From Neodiprion pinetum (taxonomy: Eukaryota; Arthropoda; Insecta; Hymenoptera; Diprionidae), in contig NC_060233.1 in the NCBI RefSeq assembly GCF_021155775.2, positions 35,929,077 to 35,993,076 on the forward strand: a stretch of 64,000 nt of DNA, in the 5' to 3' direction. Made by a program: the position numbers and the translations under genes. Position 1 is the stretch's first letter. Each line of letters begins with the position of its first letter. Positions 47,673 to 58,498 of the stretch are shown one piece after another. The notes under the pieces are model-generated. The model had not been told where the DNA came from and did no database searches. It was given only the letters and a program-made list of their open reading frames with translations.

Positions 47673-48194
47673 CAGGGCTGGTAGTCGGTCACTTTTCCGA
47701 CTGTTAGTCACTTTTTGTCACTTTTTACAAGAAACGGTCACTCGAGTCACTTTTTCGATCGAGATTGTGTTTCGTGTATAAAAAATTTGGTTGCGCAATT
47801 TTTTTCCCACGCGGTATCAAGTATAATATGTTTAGCGAGAAAATCAGCTACAGATTGATTTCCTAAAATCAACTGTGATTACATTGTTCATTGTTTCTGT
47901 ATCAAAACGTTTCGCTCTAAGGGAAAATAAATTCATAAATCAGAGTTGTCGTTCACTTGTCATTCATTTACCAAGAATGTCGAGTGCAGTGATACATTCT
48001 TGTAGTTTGGAAAACCTGTACACAGAGAAATAGTTGAAAATAGAGCTATTTCTAACGAGATGAATAAAACTCGTCGTTTAATTACTTTGCAATAATTAAT
48101 TCTGACCAGTTACTTCCGCTTCACTTTTTCTAACGATAAATTTCAAGGTAACTTCGCTCACTTTTTTGAAAGGATTTGACCGCTACCAGCCCTG
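47673..48194. mobile_element. hAT-type MITE, 522 bp
   Basis: Seen: CAGGGCTGGTAG(T)CGGTCA at 47673-47691 and TGACCGCTACCAGCCCTG at 48177-48194 are reverse complements apart from one extra T. CAGGG-type ends of about 18 bp are typical of the hAT superfamily. Subterminal copies of TCACTTTTT occur at about 47708, 47718 and 47747 on the left and 48121 and 48159 on the right, as expected for transposase-binding repeats. The flanks share TTCGA (47665-47669 and 48195-48199), a partly decayed 8-bp target duplication (5 of 8). The interior is AT-rich with no transposase frame, so the copy is non-autonomous. Confidence 0.8.
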
Positions 48195-51100
48195 TTCGAT
48201 GATGCACCACATCTCTGAGACTGCAGAGCCGTGCAATCGCGATTTACAGCTACCCAAGAAATCCTCTTCGAACAAATCTCGACGAGGTTGTCTTTTCAAA
48301 CCGTGCATCATACGAGCTGCTTACTCATCTGTATAAATTTTTTTCATTCGTTTCCTCTCGCGATCATTATTCTTTCTCGTTCCCATATTATTTTTTTCCA
48401 TTCGGAAGGGTACCAAGGCTTTTCGAACGTAATGATATTTCCATCCAATATCCATCCCCTTCCGCCCGGCGTGCGCCCCTCACTCGGTAACGGCACCCCC
48501 ACCACGATGTCGGAGTCACAGGGAAGGTGGGGTAAGAGGGTGGGAGAGGGGCCGAGGGGGGCGGGGGGCGGGGGAGGAAGGTTGGCACGTCGCTCACCGC
48601 GTCATCTGTCCTCTCGACCAATCGACGAATGGGGCGAATTTTTTTCCACCCGGGTTGAAAAAAACAACATTACCCTATTCCGCGGACCAATCCCCATACG
48701 TAAAGAGGCATTTTTTATAGGTACGCTCGGGCCGGCCGGCCGACCGGGCGACCGCTCGGTTTGCGTGATAAAAATTGACCTGGGGTTTTCCGCGCGTTCT
48801 GCGCGGATATAACTACCTAACATTAAAAAAGATGGGCTATGTGTAGAGCGGCGCGAGAACGTGGTGGTGGGCCTCCGAATCGTACAACCCCTGCCGTTGC
48901 ACACATACGCGCTGGCGTCCGAGGTGTGGGGGGTGGAATAATGCGCGTAAACCGTGTCGTATTTATCACAAAGATAAAGTGACGCGCTCAACTTTTTGAA
49001 AACTATATTGTTGAGGCGCACGCGGCGATTCGCGCCCCGGGCACTTCTTCCCGGACGATCAGCGGCATGAAACGCCTCGCGGGAAATCTCTGTTTCGCCC
49101 TGACAGCCGTTATTATACTAGAAATCGTCTTGGCTTTCGTTCCGGTTCGCGAAAACTGGCGCAACCCCTACGCTTCATGGGTTGTAATGGGTCATAAATT
49201 GGCAATAAAATTATGAACTTATGGCGAAGGAAATTGGCGTAAATGCCACTCAAGTCTTTCAATTTCGCAACCCCGTCCCGCAGCCCTCGACGCTGCAACG
49301 CGTGTCGCGCCCTCGCGCCGCATGGCACGCAACCCCTGACATCCGGACATTGCTCGAATCTCATGATCTTATGAATTTCACGTTCGGTCCGTCTCCCGCT
49401 CGCTGCTCGAGCGCACCCGGGATGACATCAAGGACCCTCTTCCTCCCCGTTCCACCCTCCATTTCCTTGCCTCAGATTTTCCTCGAGTCTTACTATCGCC
49501 CGATACCCAGTCCCGCCGGGGAAGAAAAAAATAAACTCTTCTCCTTGTGCAACGTACTTCGGGCGACGTGTATGCGCGCTACGTTGCATGTATTTTCGGG
49601 GACGAGAACACGTTTCGAACGCAGGCTCCGAACTCCACCCTCGATAATTCTATCAGCAGGCAATCATGTCCAGCGGAGAAAGGCCGTCGTCCTGCATTAT
49701 AAGGGGGCCAGGCCAAGTCATCGGGGTTTGAAGGGGCGAGTTCCGTCTTATAAAAATATTTTCGGACAGACCGGGGGCCCGCTTTCTTGCATCGGTTATA
49801 TTACCTATTGCACGGCTCGTATAACGCGTGTTTTGCTACTTCGTTTCTCTTCCGCTCTATATTTACTTTATCCGCGCGCGATCTCCGTGCTTTTATATTT
49901 TCTGTAAATGGCTCTCTTTTCAACGCACACTCCACACGTCGTAAATTCATAGGTGCATATTATCACCGGCGGAAGAGGAAGTACCTAAGCCGACTGCGCG
50001 TGGGCTAGAGAAGTCTCCGTTCGTTTGTCGCGATATTTTAAACTTATCGTGTCCGGTGGAGGAGTACGTGAAATTTATGCATAGTAATATTTAAAAAATA
50101 ACGGACTACACGACTGCAGTTTTCTCTTGCAGCTGTTGAACCAATGGAAACTCTTCTTTTTTTTCTCTCTCTTATCTTCTTAGAGTAAACGCCCGAACAG
50201 CCCGCGGTGGAAATTTTCGCCCTGGTGAAAATTGAACTTCTTCGTCGAAAACGTCGTAATATGGATCTCCATTTGAAATAAGCGTTCCTCCGTCTTCCCT
50301 CGGGTGGCAGAGGAAAAGGACCCGTAACCAGTGTACCTAGTTTGTTGCGTTTGAATATTCAACATAAGTTTTTTTTATTAGCTTGGCTACCCTCTCCGCG
50401 CCGCCGCAACACCCGACCATCTTTATTCATCACCTTTCCAAAGATATAATTGAGTAATTATTTATAATATATCTAGAATATGCATGCTTCACTTCTGTAC
50501 AGCTGAATACATTAACGCTTACTACCCCTAAACGTATAGCCTCTTGTTAACTCTACGATTTCAGCTAACTTGTTATATTCCCGACAGTGGAGCTCATTTT
50601 TACGTTGCGCGGTCAGGCCGAGGCTTGGGTATCAAATACGAGAGGACCTAAGTTAAGAGAAATTCGATTTAGGGAACTGCTCACCGGAATCAAAGAAAAA
50701 AATTAGACCAAATCACTAGAGTACGGATACTTGGTGAGAAAAGTAGCTTTACGTCACTTTTACGAGCATTCAGGGCTTTCGAAGTACATTCAGAGCCTCG
50801 ATATACAGGTAAAAAAGAAAACGCGAGAAACTACGTTTGTTATGCAAGTAAAGAAAAAAAAAATGCCATCTTTCCGAAATGCCGTCTTCCTAATACGAAT
50901 CACTAATTTCTTTCATCGTATAATTTAATGGCAAAGCCCGACAAGCTAGGCTTATATAGTTAGAGAGACAAATTGTAGTTCATGGAATAGAGCACGGTAA
51001 CTTTTTATTCTTTTCTCCGTATACACTGTACAATATTCGGTATTGTAGCGGTGTGAAAACTAGTCGAATTGATCAATTAGTTACTGTGCCTAAATAAAAG

Positions 51101-54100
51101 TAGGTCGATTAATCGGAGCAAGGACGTGTGTGGATCATTACCGCTTGAGTCACGGCAAATTATCTAAAGTAGCTGGTACCAATCAGCGTTAATTAGCGCC
51201 GGTTCAACTTACGGAATTAGATACAGGCGGTTGATTATCGAATGACACGCGGTCGGAAGTTGCTAGCCGCAATTTCTTCTCGGCATGCAGCAATGATGAA
51301 AAGTGATCGATGGAACAATCGGTGTACAGCTCGTGTAAAAAGTTTCACAAACAGCCCGACTAAGTTGAGAACAATATTGACCAAGTATATATCGGCGAAT
51401 GATATTTACTACAAACTGAATTACACTTGAGAAAATTGCAGGTATTTACGTTAAACGTAAAATGAAACATACCGGACGTATCGCGGATCACAAATATGAC
51501 TGTATTTGCGAGTGTGGAATTGCCGATGACGATTACACCGGATATAAAATTAAGCAGCGGTTAGAGAGTGAATTTTCTCCCGTTACAAACGTACCTCACG
51601 GGTTCTGTCCGTACCGGGAATTAGCGGGCGTATTATCCTGATTAGGCCAGCTGATTAGGACAGGTTTTCCTAACCGAACACGTTCCTAGAAACTATTTGC
51701 AATTAATTCGCTTTACCGGTAAGCAGGTACACGGATATAAATCGCTGGATACTGGGACTTTCACGAGCGAAGCTGAAATTAGAACTCAGCTTTCATCGCA
51801 CGACGCCTTGTTACACCTACACCGAGCAACAACGAGGATCCCACACGTTACATTTAAGAGGCGAGAAATCGGCAGCCGGCAGTCGGAGGGCGATATCTGC
51901 ACGATGCAGATTTCAGATAGCGCAAGATTCATCAATTCACACCCATCAATTATCGCACGAGAAAATCCTGAGCAACCGCCGAGGACTCCGGTCGCCGATC
52001 CTGAGCGTGGATCCGCGGCTATTTGCCGTTACACATCCTCACTTTCTTGTGCCGATTACAACTGCGGCGGCGTAAGCTAAGTTCATAGATATAAGTTTGA
52101 AAGTGGCGTGTCGAACGGCAGTAAAATATCGTATGTGTAGATCATGCAGTCAGTTTACACACCTACTTTACTCACGTGGTTTGCACTGGCAGTGCAGTTT
52201 GCCCGTGTCATGCAGACTCGCCCAACCGACACTTACGGGTATCTTAGATTCCGATGTGTATCGATTATACTATAAGGCTTGCCATGGATTGGCGATCACA
52301 CGTAGAATTCTAGCCAGCTACTGGAAGCTGTGCGTCAAAAGAAACCAAAGTGACGTCGGGTTTCTCGCTGTTCTAACCAACGTATTTGCAGAAGGCAGAA
52401 GAGAAAAGAAAGAAAAAATGTTACAGATCAAGTCACTACGCGATTGTGAAAGATATTTTGTTTCGCAATTGTATACATTATAATCGAAGGTACATTTATC
52501 TGCAAGATAAAGCGTTTTTAAAACGAGATACAAGGTAACAGAGTTTTCCGGTTATTCTCTAATTACGTCAACGAAATAAAGAATTGTCACGTGTGTACCA
52601 GAGAGATAAGATGGCGGAGAGAGAAAGATAGAGAGAAACTAATATAGAGAGAAAGAGGAAGAAATTGGAGAGAAGGAGAGATGATCGAACGGTAGGATAA
52701 GTCGCTCACAATGAGACGCGGACCGAAAACGTCGGGGGAAATACATCTTGGCAATTACCATGCCGGGCCGGACGTCGGGTAGCATAATGCTGTATTTAAT
52801 GGGCAGCAATGGTACGCGCGTGTGACACGGCGATATACGAGGCCGAGTCAACATATATCCTGTAGGATTTTTAAAATGCTCTGATTTACAATGACCATTG
52901 TACTGTCCGCGGGGTATGTATTGTCCCGTTAGTAATACCTGCATCCTGAAACGCAGCCACGGCGATCCGGTCTTCTCTCCTTCTGTACTTGCCGTCGATC
53001 GACTTGAATTTCATCTTCCTCGCCGCGTTTCCAGTCCGGGGAATCGTTTTCACCGAAAATACGCGATTTGACATTCATTACGTGAAACGAAGAAGGAAGA
53101 GGGCGAAAACGAAAAATCGAATCCTCAGACACGAGAGAATATAATTTGCCGAATGGGAACGAACACCGTCGATTGAAACGCAATCGGATTGTATATAGCG
53201 AATAGCGGTGTTAAGTTACACCTGCTGCAGGATTTGCATCGTTTCTACGATCTACACACAGAGATTTTACACAAATGATTGTGAAATATTTCATTCATAA
53301 TATTCCGGTGATCTTTTTTCTCCTCTCGTTCTTTCAGTTTTCCACTTTATTCGTTGTATTTTTTTTTTTCATCTGTTTTTTTCTCATTTTACATTCATTT
53401 TTATTTTATTATCGCGAGGCACGTGTAATGTTTTTTTAAACGACCTCGCATGAGCCAAGCTGTCGCCAAGTAGGGCGTTATAATTTATCGTCATAATACC
53501 GAATGACGAACAAGTCGCGTCGGTGGTTTAAAAACGTGTGAGCCGGTTTTTTTCGTCCCATTTTTGTTCTCGCCATTTTTGTTCATTCGCACACGTTTTT
53601 CGTTTATGTATTTTTTTTTTTTTTTTTGTTCTCGAAAGAGTCGCGGCATCTAATTGGCAGAATTTACTTCGGTGAGTCACGCATGCCTCTTGACGCGGTG
53701 AAGTGAAAGATAAGTTAATGAAACCAGTGCCGATAGTTTGCATTTTATGACGGACGAAAAAGTATTTTCAAGTATAGACGTATACGTTACGGGATATAAT
53801 ACAGCAGGATTGATCATACGATCCACAATTCCCAGAAGTTCGCTATACTCTCTTCGGTCTTAATTAAGACATCAATATATTTGTAATATTTTGCCATCTT
53901 TTTTCTCCCCCTCTCACATCTGTAACAGTTCTCCTTGCAACTCCCTCTTTCTCTCTTTCTCTTTCTCCGTTGCGACTGGCTGGAATCATTTGCCGACCAA
54001 CCGCATATTTTATCCGCGGAGAACATGTCTTAATTGAACGAGTCATGCGTAGCTTGACGGACGCACACGTCATTTTACGAAGATCCGGAAGCTCAATCTC

Positions 54101-55815
54101 CAAACACACGTATAATACGAATGGAAATATATTGAGTAGGTGACTCAACGTTGTAAGCCGACTATCGTTTAATGAACAGGTCTCAGAGCGGGTAGATAAA
54201 TGCTAGATAATTTGAAGCGAGCGTGAGCTTTCGATTCCGCTGGCAGCTCTTCGAGCATTCTTCTTCAACGCAATGGTCCTCTTCACTTTTGTCCGTTATA
54301 CTAACGATAAAGGCAGTGACGCCTGTCGCCGGTAAACTCAAGGCAATTCGCGACTCCGGAATCCAGATTCAAAGGAAGGACTCTGATCCGGAGAACCGGA
54401 GGACAGTGCAGAGACCCTGGAGGACAACGAAGGTACAAGGCTGCAGGCAGGCACCGTGGAGGAAGAAATCCTCCTCGGCTGATTGTAAGTTATACCCCAG
54501 GCTGCTACTTTATATCCCCAAAGCAACTCTGTGCTCTCGTAAAGTTGAGCTTCTCACTCGCTCCTCTCTCCTTCTCTCCCTGCCTCTCCTCCTCATTCTC
54601 CTTCTCCTTCTCCTTCTCGCCACCGTTCGTAATTCAGCCACGTTCGCCGCCGCCGCTGCGGCAACCGCGTCGTCCCGACGCTCCATCGGTTCTCCATCCG
54701 ACCGCGCTTATAACGCCTAAGCGATTTTCAATCTGACCTAAGACCGAGGCGCGTTCCTTCGTTAAGGTTCAACTTGCGCTATCCGAAGTGTCGACATAAT
54801 CACGGTGCAATAAAACGGAAAACCACGATCGTCGTATCGGTAATCACCGCGAAAGCGCAACGGCGAAGCTTAAACCACGATGAAGTTCGAAGAAGGGACG
54901 ACAAAGATGGGAGAGTCCCGAAGACGAACCCGAGGCAGGAACAACGCCGGACTTTAGAGGCTCTGTTATTCCAAAGAGGCGAAGACACTACCTTGCGTCA
55001 ACCCGAAGGGCCGTGAAGTCCCGTCCGTCCACCCTCTCAGACGAGCTCGACGACGCTGTTCAGAATGGATGAAGCAAGCACCGGATCCGAGGATCTCGCG
55101 ACCGGCTGGCCGATGGCCATAATCTGACCAAGCGCGGCCGGGCGAGGGGTTAACTTATAATAACACAAGTTAGTCCGTGGTCTCGAGTCTGCCGGGTGGA
55201 CGGCGGGGAAGGTAGGTGGGAACGATATTGAAGGATGGGAGTTCTCCTCGTCAAGTGTCTGCGGGTAACACACGACGAGAAGCTAGCTATACGGCAAAGG
55301 GTCCGTCCAACAATCAAGAACTAACTACTCCGGATGGCTTGTGTGGCGCATCGACCCTTCCACCTCGGGGTGAAAATGAATTTCATCCGTATAATGCTCG
55401 ATCCGCACCTTACCATGATCGAGACACTTTTGTTAAAATCCTCGCGGAACCTCGTTCCGCGCTTTTTTCATTTTGCCGCGTGCGCTGCCGTTCAATTTGC
55501 CAACGCGACGCGTGAGAGAGAGTTTATCGAGAGGATGCTACCGTAACTTAGTTCTCGTTCGGCCGCAGACTCTGTTCCTTTTTCAGAATCGTAAAGTATC
55601 TTTGGCAAACAATTATAACCACCTTGTAGGTTACTACCCACGCTTAAAGACGCGAAAAAAAATTATCCCCCGTGCACGCCTTCGCACGTTTTCCCCCTAC
55701 GGTCGTTATGCCGATGATAACGACTCGCCCGGAGGCAATCATCCTCGTTAAACGACGATCAGAAGTAAGTTGATCTACTCGGCATTCGATTCCCCGCCCA
55801 TCTGCCTCTCGTCAT
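48195..55815. other. Gene-free stretch
   Basis: No supported exon. The 228-codon frame at 49221-49907 and the 193-codon frame at 48231-48812 lie in GC-rich DNA and read as low-grade peptides without splice sites. Near 54300-54484 an open frame ends at a strong donor (GATT|GTAAGT), and near 55587 a good acceptor (CTTTTTCAG) leads into 55 open codons then a stop. Either could be a non-coding or coding exon, but neither is convincing. A (TCCTTC)n run lies near 54591-54618. Confidence 0.5.
55443..55468 (+). repeat. GC-rich hairpin followed by a T run
   Basis: CGCGGAAC and GTTCCGCG pair exactly around CTC (55443-55461), then C and six T. In bacteria this would be an intrinsic terminator. Here it may be chance, or a T6 stop for RNA polymerase III, but no A/B box is seen upstream. 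Confidence 0.5.
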
Positions 55816-55823
55816 TATAAAAG
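55816..55823 (+). promoter_or_regulatory. Candidate TATA box
   Basis: TATAAAAG, a near-perfect TATA element, lies 51 bp before the ATG of the 97-codon frame at 55867. Transcription would be expected to start near 55846-55848, where TCGACT is a poor initiator match. Confidence 0.3.
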
Positions 55824-55866
55824 AACATCAGGTATACAGAGTGTCGACTCGGCTCCTGCATCGGAC

Positions 55867-56160
55867 ATGCTAGCTGAACGTTATTTATTCCGGTTACAGA
55901 CGCCACCACCTTTTACGAAGAGGGTGAAAACTTCTAATGAATGCTCACGCCTAACGTTGCATACAATATCATCTCCGAGGAAATTTCAACGTAGCAGGTC
56001 CCCGCAATCGTTATTGATACGAGCGAATCGATCGAAATTGGATGCATGCTTCGACGCTTGGACGGAAGCTCCGGTTTGTTTCCGAACGTGGTTCGAGTGT
56101 TGCGGTGTGTGTACGATCGTGACGCGTTTCTCGTTTCTGATCTTTTACGACGCTCGGTAA
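55867..56160 (+). CDS. Possible short single-exon ORF, unknown
   Basis: An ATG 44 nt after a TATAAAAG box opens 97 codons and a TAA stop. The product would start MLAERYLFRLQTPPPFTKR, be basic in its first half, and carry a Cys/aromatic-rich tail (CFRTWFECCGVC). GC at third positions is about 51 percent by hand count, not distinctive. A splice-acceptor-like TTCCGGTTACAG occurs inside it at about 55900, so an exon could begin there instead. AATAAA occurs near 56599. No domain is recognised. Confidence 0.18.
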   Translation: MLAERYLFRLQTPPPFTKRVKTSNECSRLTLHTISSPRKFQRSRSPQSLLIRANRSKLDACFDAWTEAPVCFRTWFECCGVCTIVTRFSFLIFYDAR

Positions 56161-56805
56161 TTACAGAACCATGTTAATTGCGAACCGGGGTATAACTATA
56201 CTCGCGTAGTATGTACACAAGCTCTAAATGCAGCATCGTGCGATCCCTTTTCCTCGGCATGTAGCGGATCATTTGGTACAAGGATGGGTAATAACGTGGT
56301 TGGGATGATAAACAGGCGGCTACTGGGCGTGGATAAATCAGAAGAGCCAATGAGGATAAGTATAGACTGCCTTTGAAACTTTACACTGGGTGACGCCGTT
56401 ATACGTACGTATACGTACACAGCGAGGATGCACCGCTGCAGAGATGAGAGTGCATCGGAATAATTTCGGAATTTCATTCCTCTCGCTTTCGGAGAAGAGA
56501 TCTGGCATCACGGCCGTTTGGCTATTGTCAGAATTTCCTTGCGAATTATAAGCGATAGGGGTGTAATTTATTTCAATGATTGATCGGCCTGCAGGGAGTA
56601 AATAAACCCAACGCAAGATTGCGTATAACAAGCGTTTATATATCAAAGGATTCCTTCTGGCGCCACACGTCTCGAATCTGTGCCCTAATTGCCCGCGTTT
56701 CGTACTTATAGCCGTTTCTTACGAGTCACCGAGACGTAGGAATTATATTTTCCTTCTTCTCACGGCTCGCGGAAATAACTAAAGCCTCCCCAAGATTGGA
56801 GATTT

Positions 56806-56840
56806 GCAGCAGCAGCCGCAGCAGCAGCAGCAGCAGCAGC
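56806..56840. repeat. (CAG)n trinucleotide microsatellite
   Basis: About eleven GCA/CAG units with one CCG interruption. Such arrays encode poly-Gln in many insect genes, but no long frame surrounds this one. Confidence 0.94.
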
Positions 56841-57243
56841 TTAAGCTCACCGCGTGGCTCTGTGCCACGGTTCTTTTTAATCTCCGCAAGTTAACGGTGC
56901 ATTTAATCGAAGTACAATGTTCTTTTTAGCGCGTTTCCACAACGGAATCTGCACACTGCGGGTTCTGCCGCAACTTTTGTACAATTGAAATTCAGGTCAC
57001 TCTGAAGAGCGCGCTGTGTTGAAATAAAAATTCCGAGGGTCGACTGTAATTCTACGGTCCAACTCTCCGGGCGTCATTATAAGAATAATTAAAAATAGGG
57101 ACGCAATAAAATCGAGCATTAACCTAACGAATGTCTCGCCATCTTTCATCCTTCACTACGCGCCGCCATATTTATTGCGAGTGCAATTGGGAAGCTGTCC
57201 AACTCAAAACCATAGCTTATACACTTATATGCCGCATAAATGC

Positions 57244-57261
57244 AGTGCCTGCGCAGGCACT
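57244..57261. repeat. 18-bp perfect palindrome
   Basis: AGTGCCTGCGCAGGCACT is its own reverse complement, with a TGCGCA core close to the NRF-1/ewg consensus half-sites. Twelve of its 18 bases are G/C, in otherwise AT-rich surroundings. Confidence 0.95.
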
Positions 57262-58350
57262 TGTGTCACGCATACCAACATGTGTAGGTATGTAAAGCAT
57301 AATTTACAAACCGCAACCATCGGCCGTCCTGCTCGTCGCCAATAATTATCAACCCGTCACAATCAAGTTTGGATTCTTAATCAGCGCCACGACTATGTAT
57401 TTCAATGCCGGAAGCAAATGAAAAATATTGCGCCCTTCTGACACTAACCACTAATGTTTTCCCTTCAATTGTATTATCCATGTACGAATTGGCCAATAAC
57501 TTAAATAAGGAAAATGTTCAAAAATTGATATCAACATTTCTCCTCTCGGACACTTGCGCACCGTTTATCCTTTTTTTTTTTTTGATTAAGGCGCTGCTGG
57601 TGATAAACACTTCTTTGTATTATGCCGCTAATTGTCCGCGTGATTATCGCCTCTGTTTTCCGTAGAACACGGTCTCCAGGATATCCAGTAAATTAAAGCC
57701 CGTGAAATTGAAACAATGTTTATGGTTATAATAATTAATGATCGAGAGGGATGTGGTGATGGGTTACTTTTTTTGTACCATGATCAAAACTAATAATCCT
57801 GAAAATATACCAGCAACAGATTTTTAAACCGTAAAAAATCGCTCTCGATTCAATCTCACAGATTTGTCTAAAAGTCAAGATCAAAGAGGTCTTATTATAC
57901 ATTTATACCTGTATTATGCATACAAATACAAGAAGAAAAAACGAGTTTATGCTACTTTGAAGCTGTCGAGGGAACGATATGCATTTCGCAAACATTGACG
58001 TGTCGTAAAAAGCAAATTTAGGACAGCAAAAACGAAGGCAATTAAAACACGTCCTGATTACAGACGGGGTCCGGGGTAACGAAGAGAAGAGCGAAGAAGA
58101 AAAAGACGGGTGGTGGGGCAGGAGGCCTCTCGACTCGTCTCGTAAAAATTTTGCGGAGCTCGCGGAGGCACTTGGCGGTGGTGGCGAGTGCAACAATGTG
58201 CGATAATGAAGAATTATCGTCGCATAAGATTTTACTTCGTGGCTAAAAGAGGGAAGGAAAAATAAAGGATGAGCGAGAGGAAAGAGCGGAGATGAAGAGA
58301 AGGAATAAGAAGGGTGGTATAAGCGGCACCACCGCCTCTCGTTAGCTCAC

Positions 58351-58498
58351 CTCGATCAGCATAAAAATCACCGCTTCGCCGGAGAGTAAATCGTACGCTA
58401 GGTAAGTCCCGTGCGGTTTTGTTCGCCGTACCGTTGCGTGCGACGAGTATAAGTATAACTTTCGTCGATGAAACTGCACTAAATTCAAAAGTATTCAT
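58351..58498 (-). CDS. Possible first coding exon, unknown protein
   Basis: On the minus strand an ATG at 58498 opens 49 codons ending in a good donor (GATCGAG|GTGAGC) in phase 1. The peptide starts MNTFEFSAVSSTKVILILVA, with a short hydrophobic patch. GC at third positions is only about 35 percent by hand count, which argues against coding. Its phase fits the candidate exon at 47428-47522, which needs phase 1 upstream. No family is recognised. Confidence 0.17.

Larger units (their letters stand above)
56161..58350. other. Gene-free stretch
   Basis: Contains a CAG array (56806-56840) and an 18-bp palindrome (57244-57261). The frames here are short, and no acceptor-donor pair encloses a convincing exon. 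Confidence 0.6.

Noticed and set aside
49221..49907. 228-codon plus-strand ORF
   Set aside because: GC-rich context, no splice sites, no domain and no hydrophobic or repeat structure; consistent with chance.
55443..55468. Bacterial-type intrinsic terminator and possible bacterial insert
   Set aside because: The surrounding DNA has no bacterial-like genes; a single GC hairpin with T6 is expected by chance in 64 kb.
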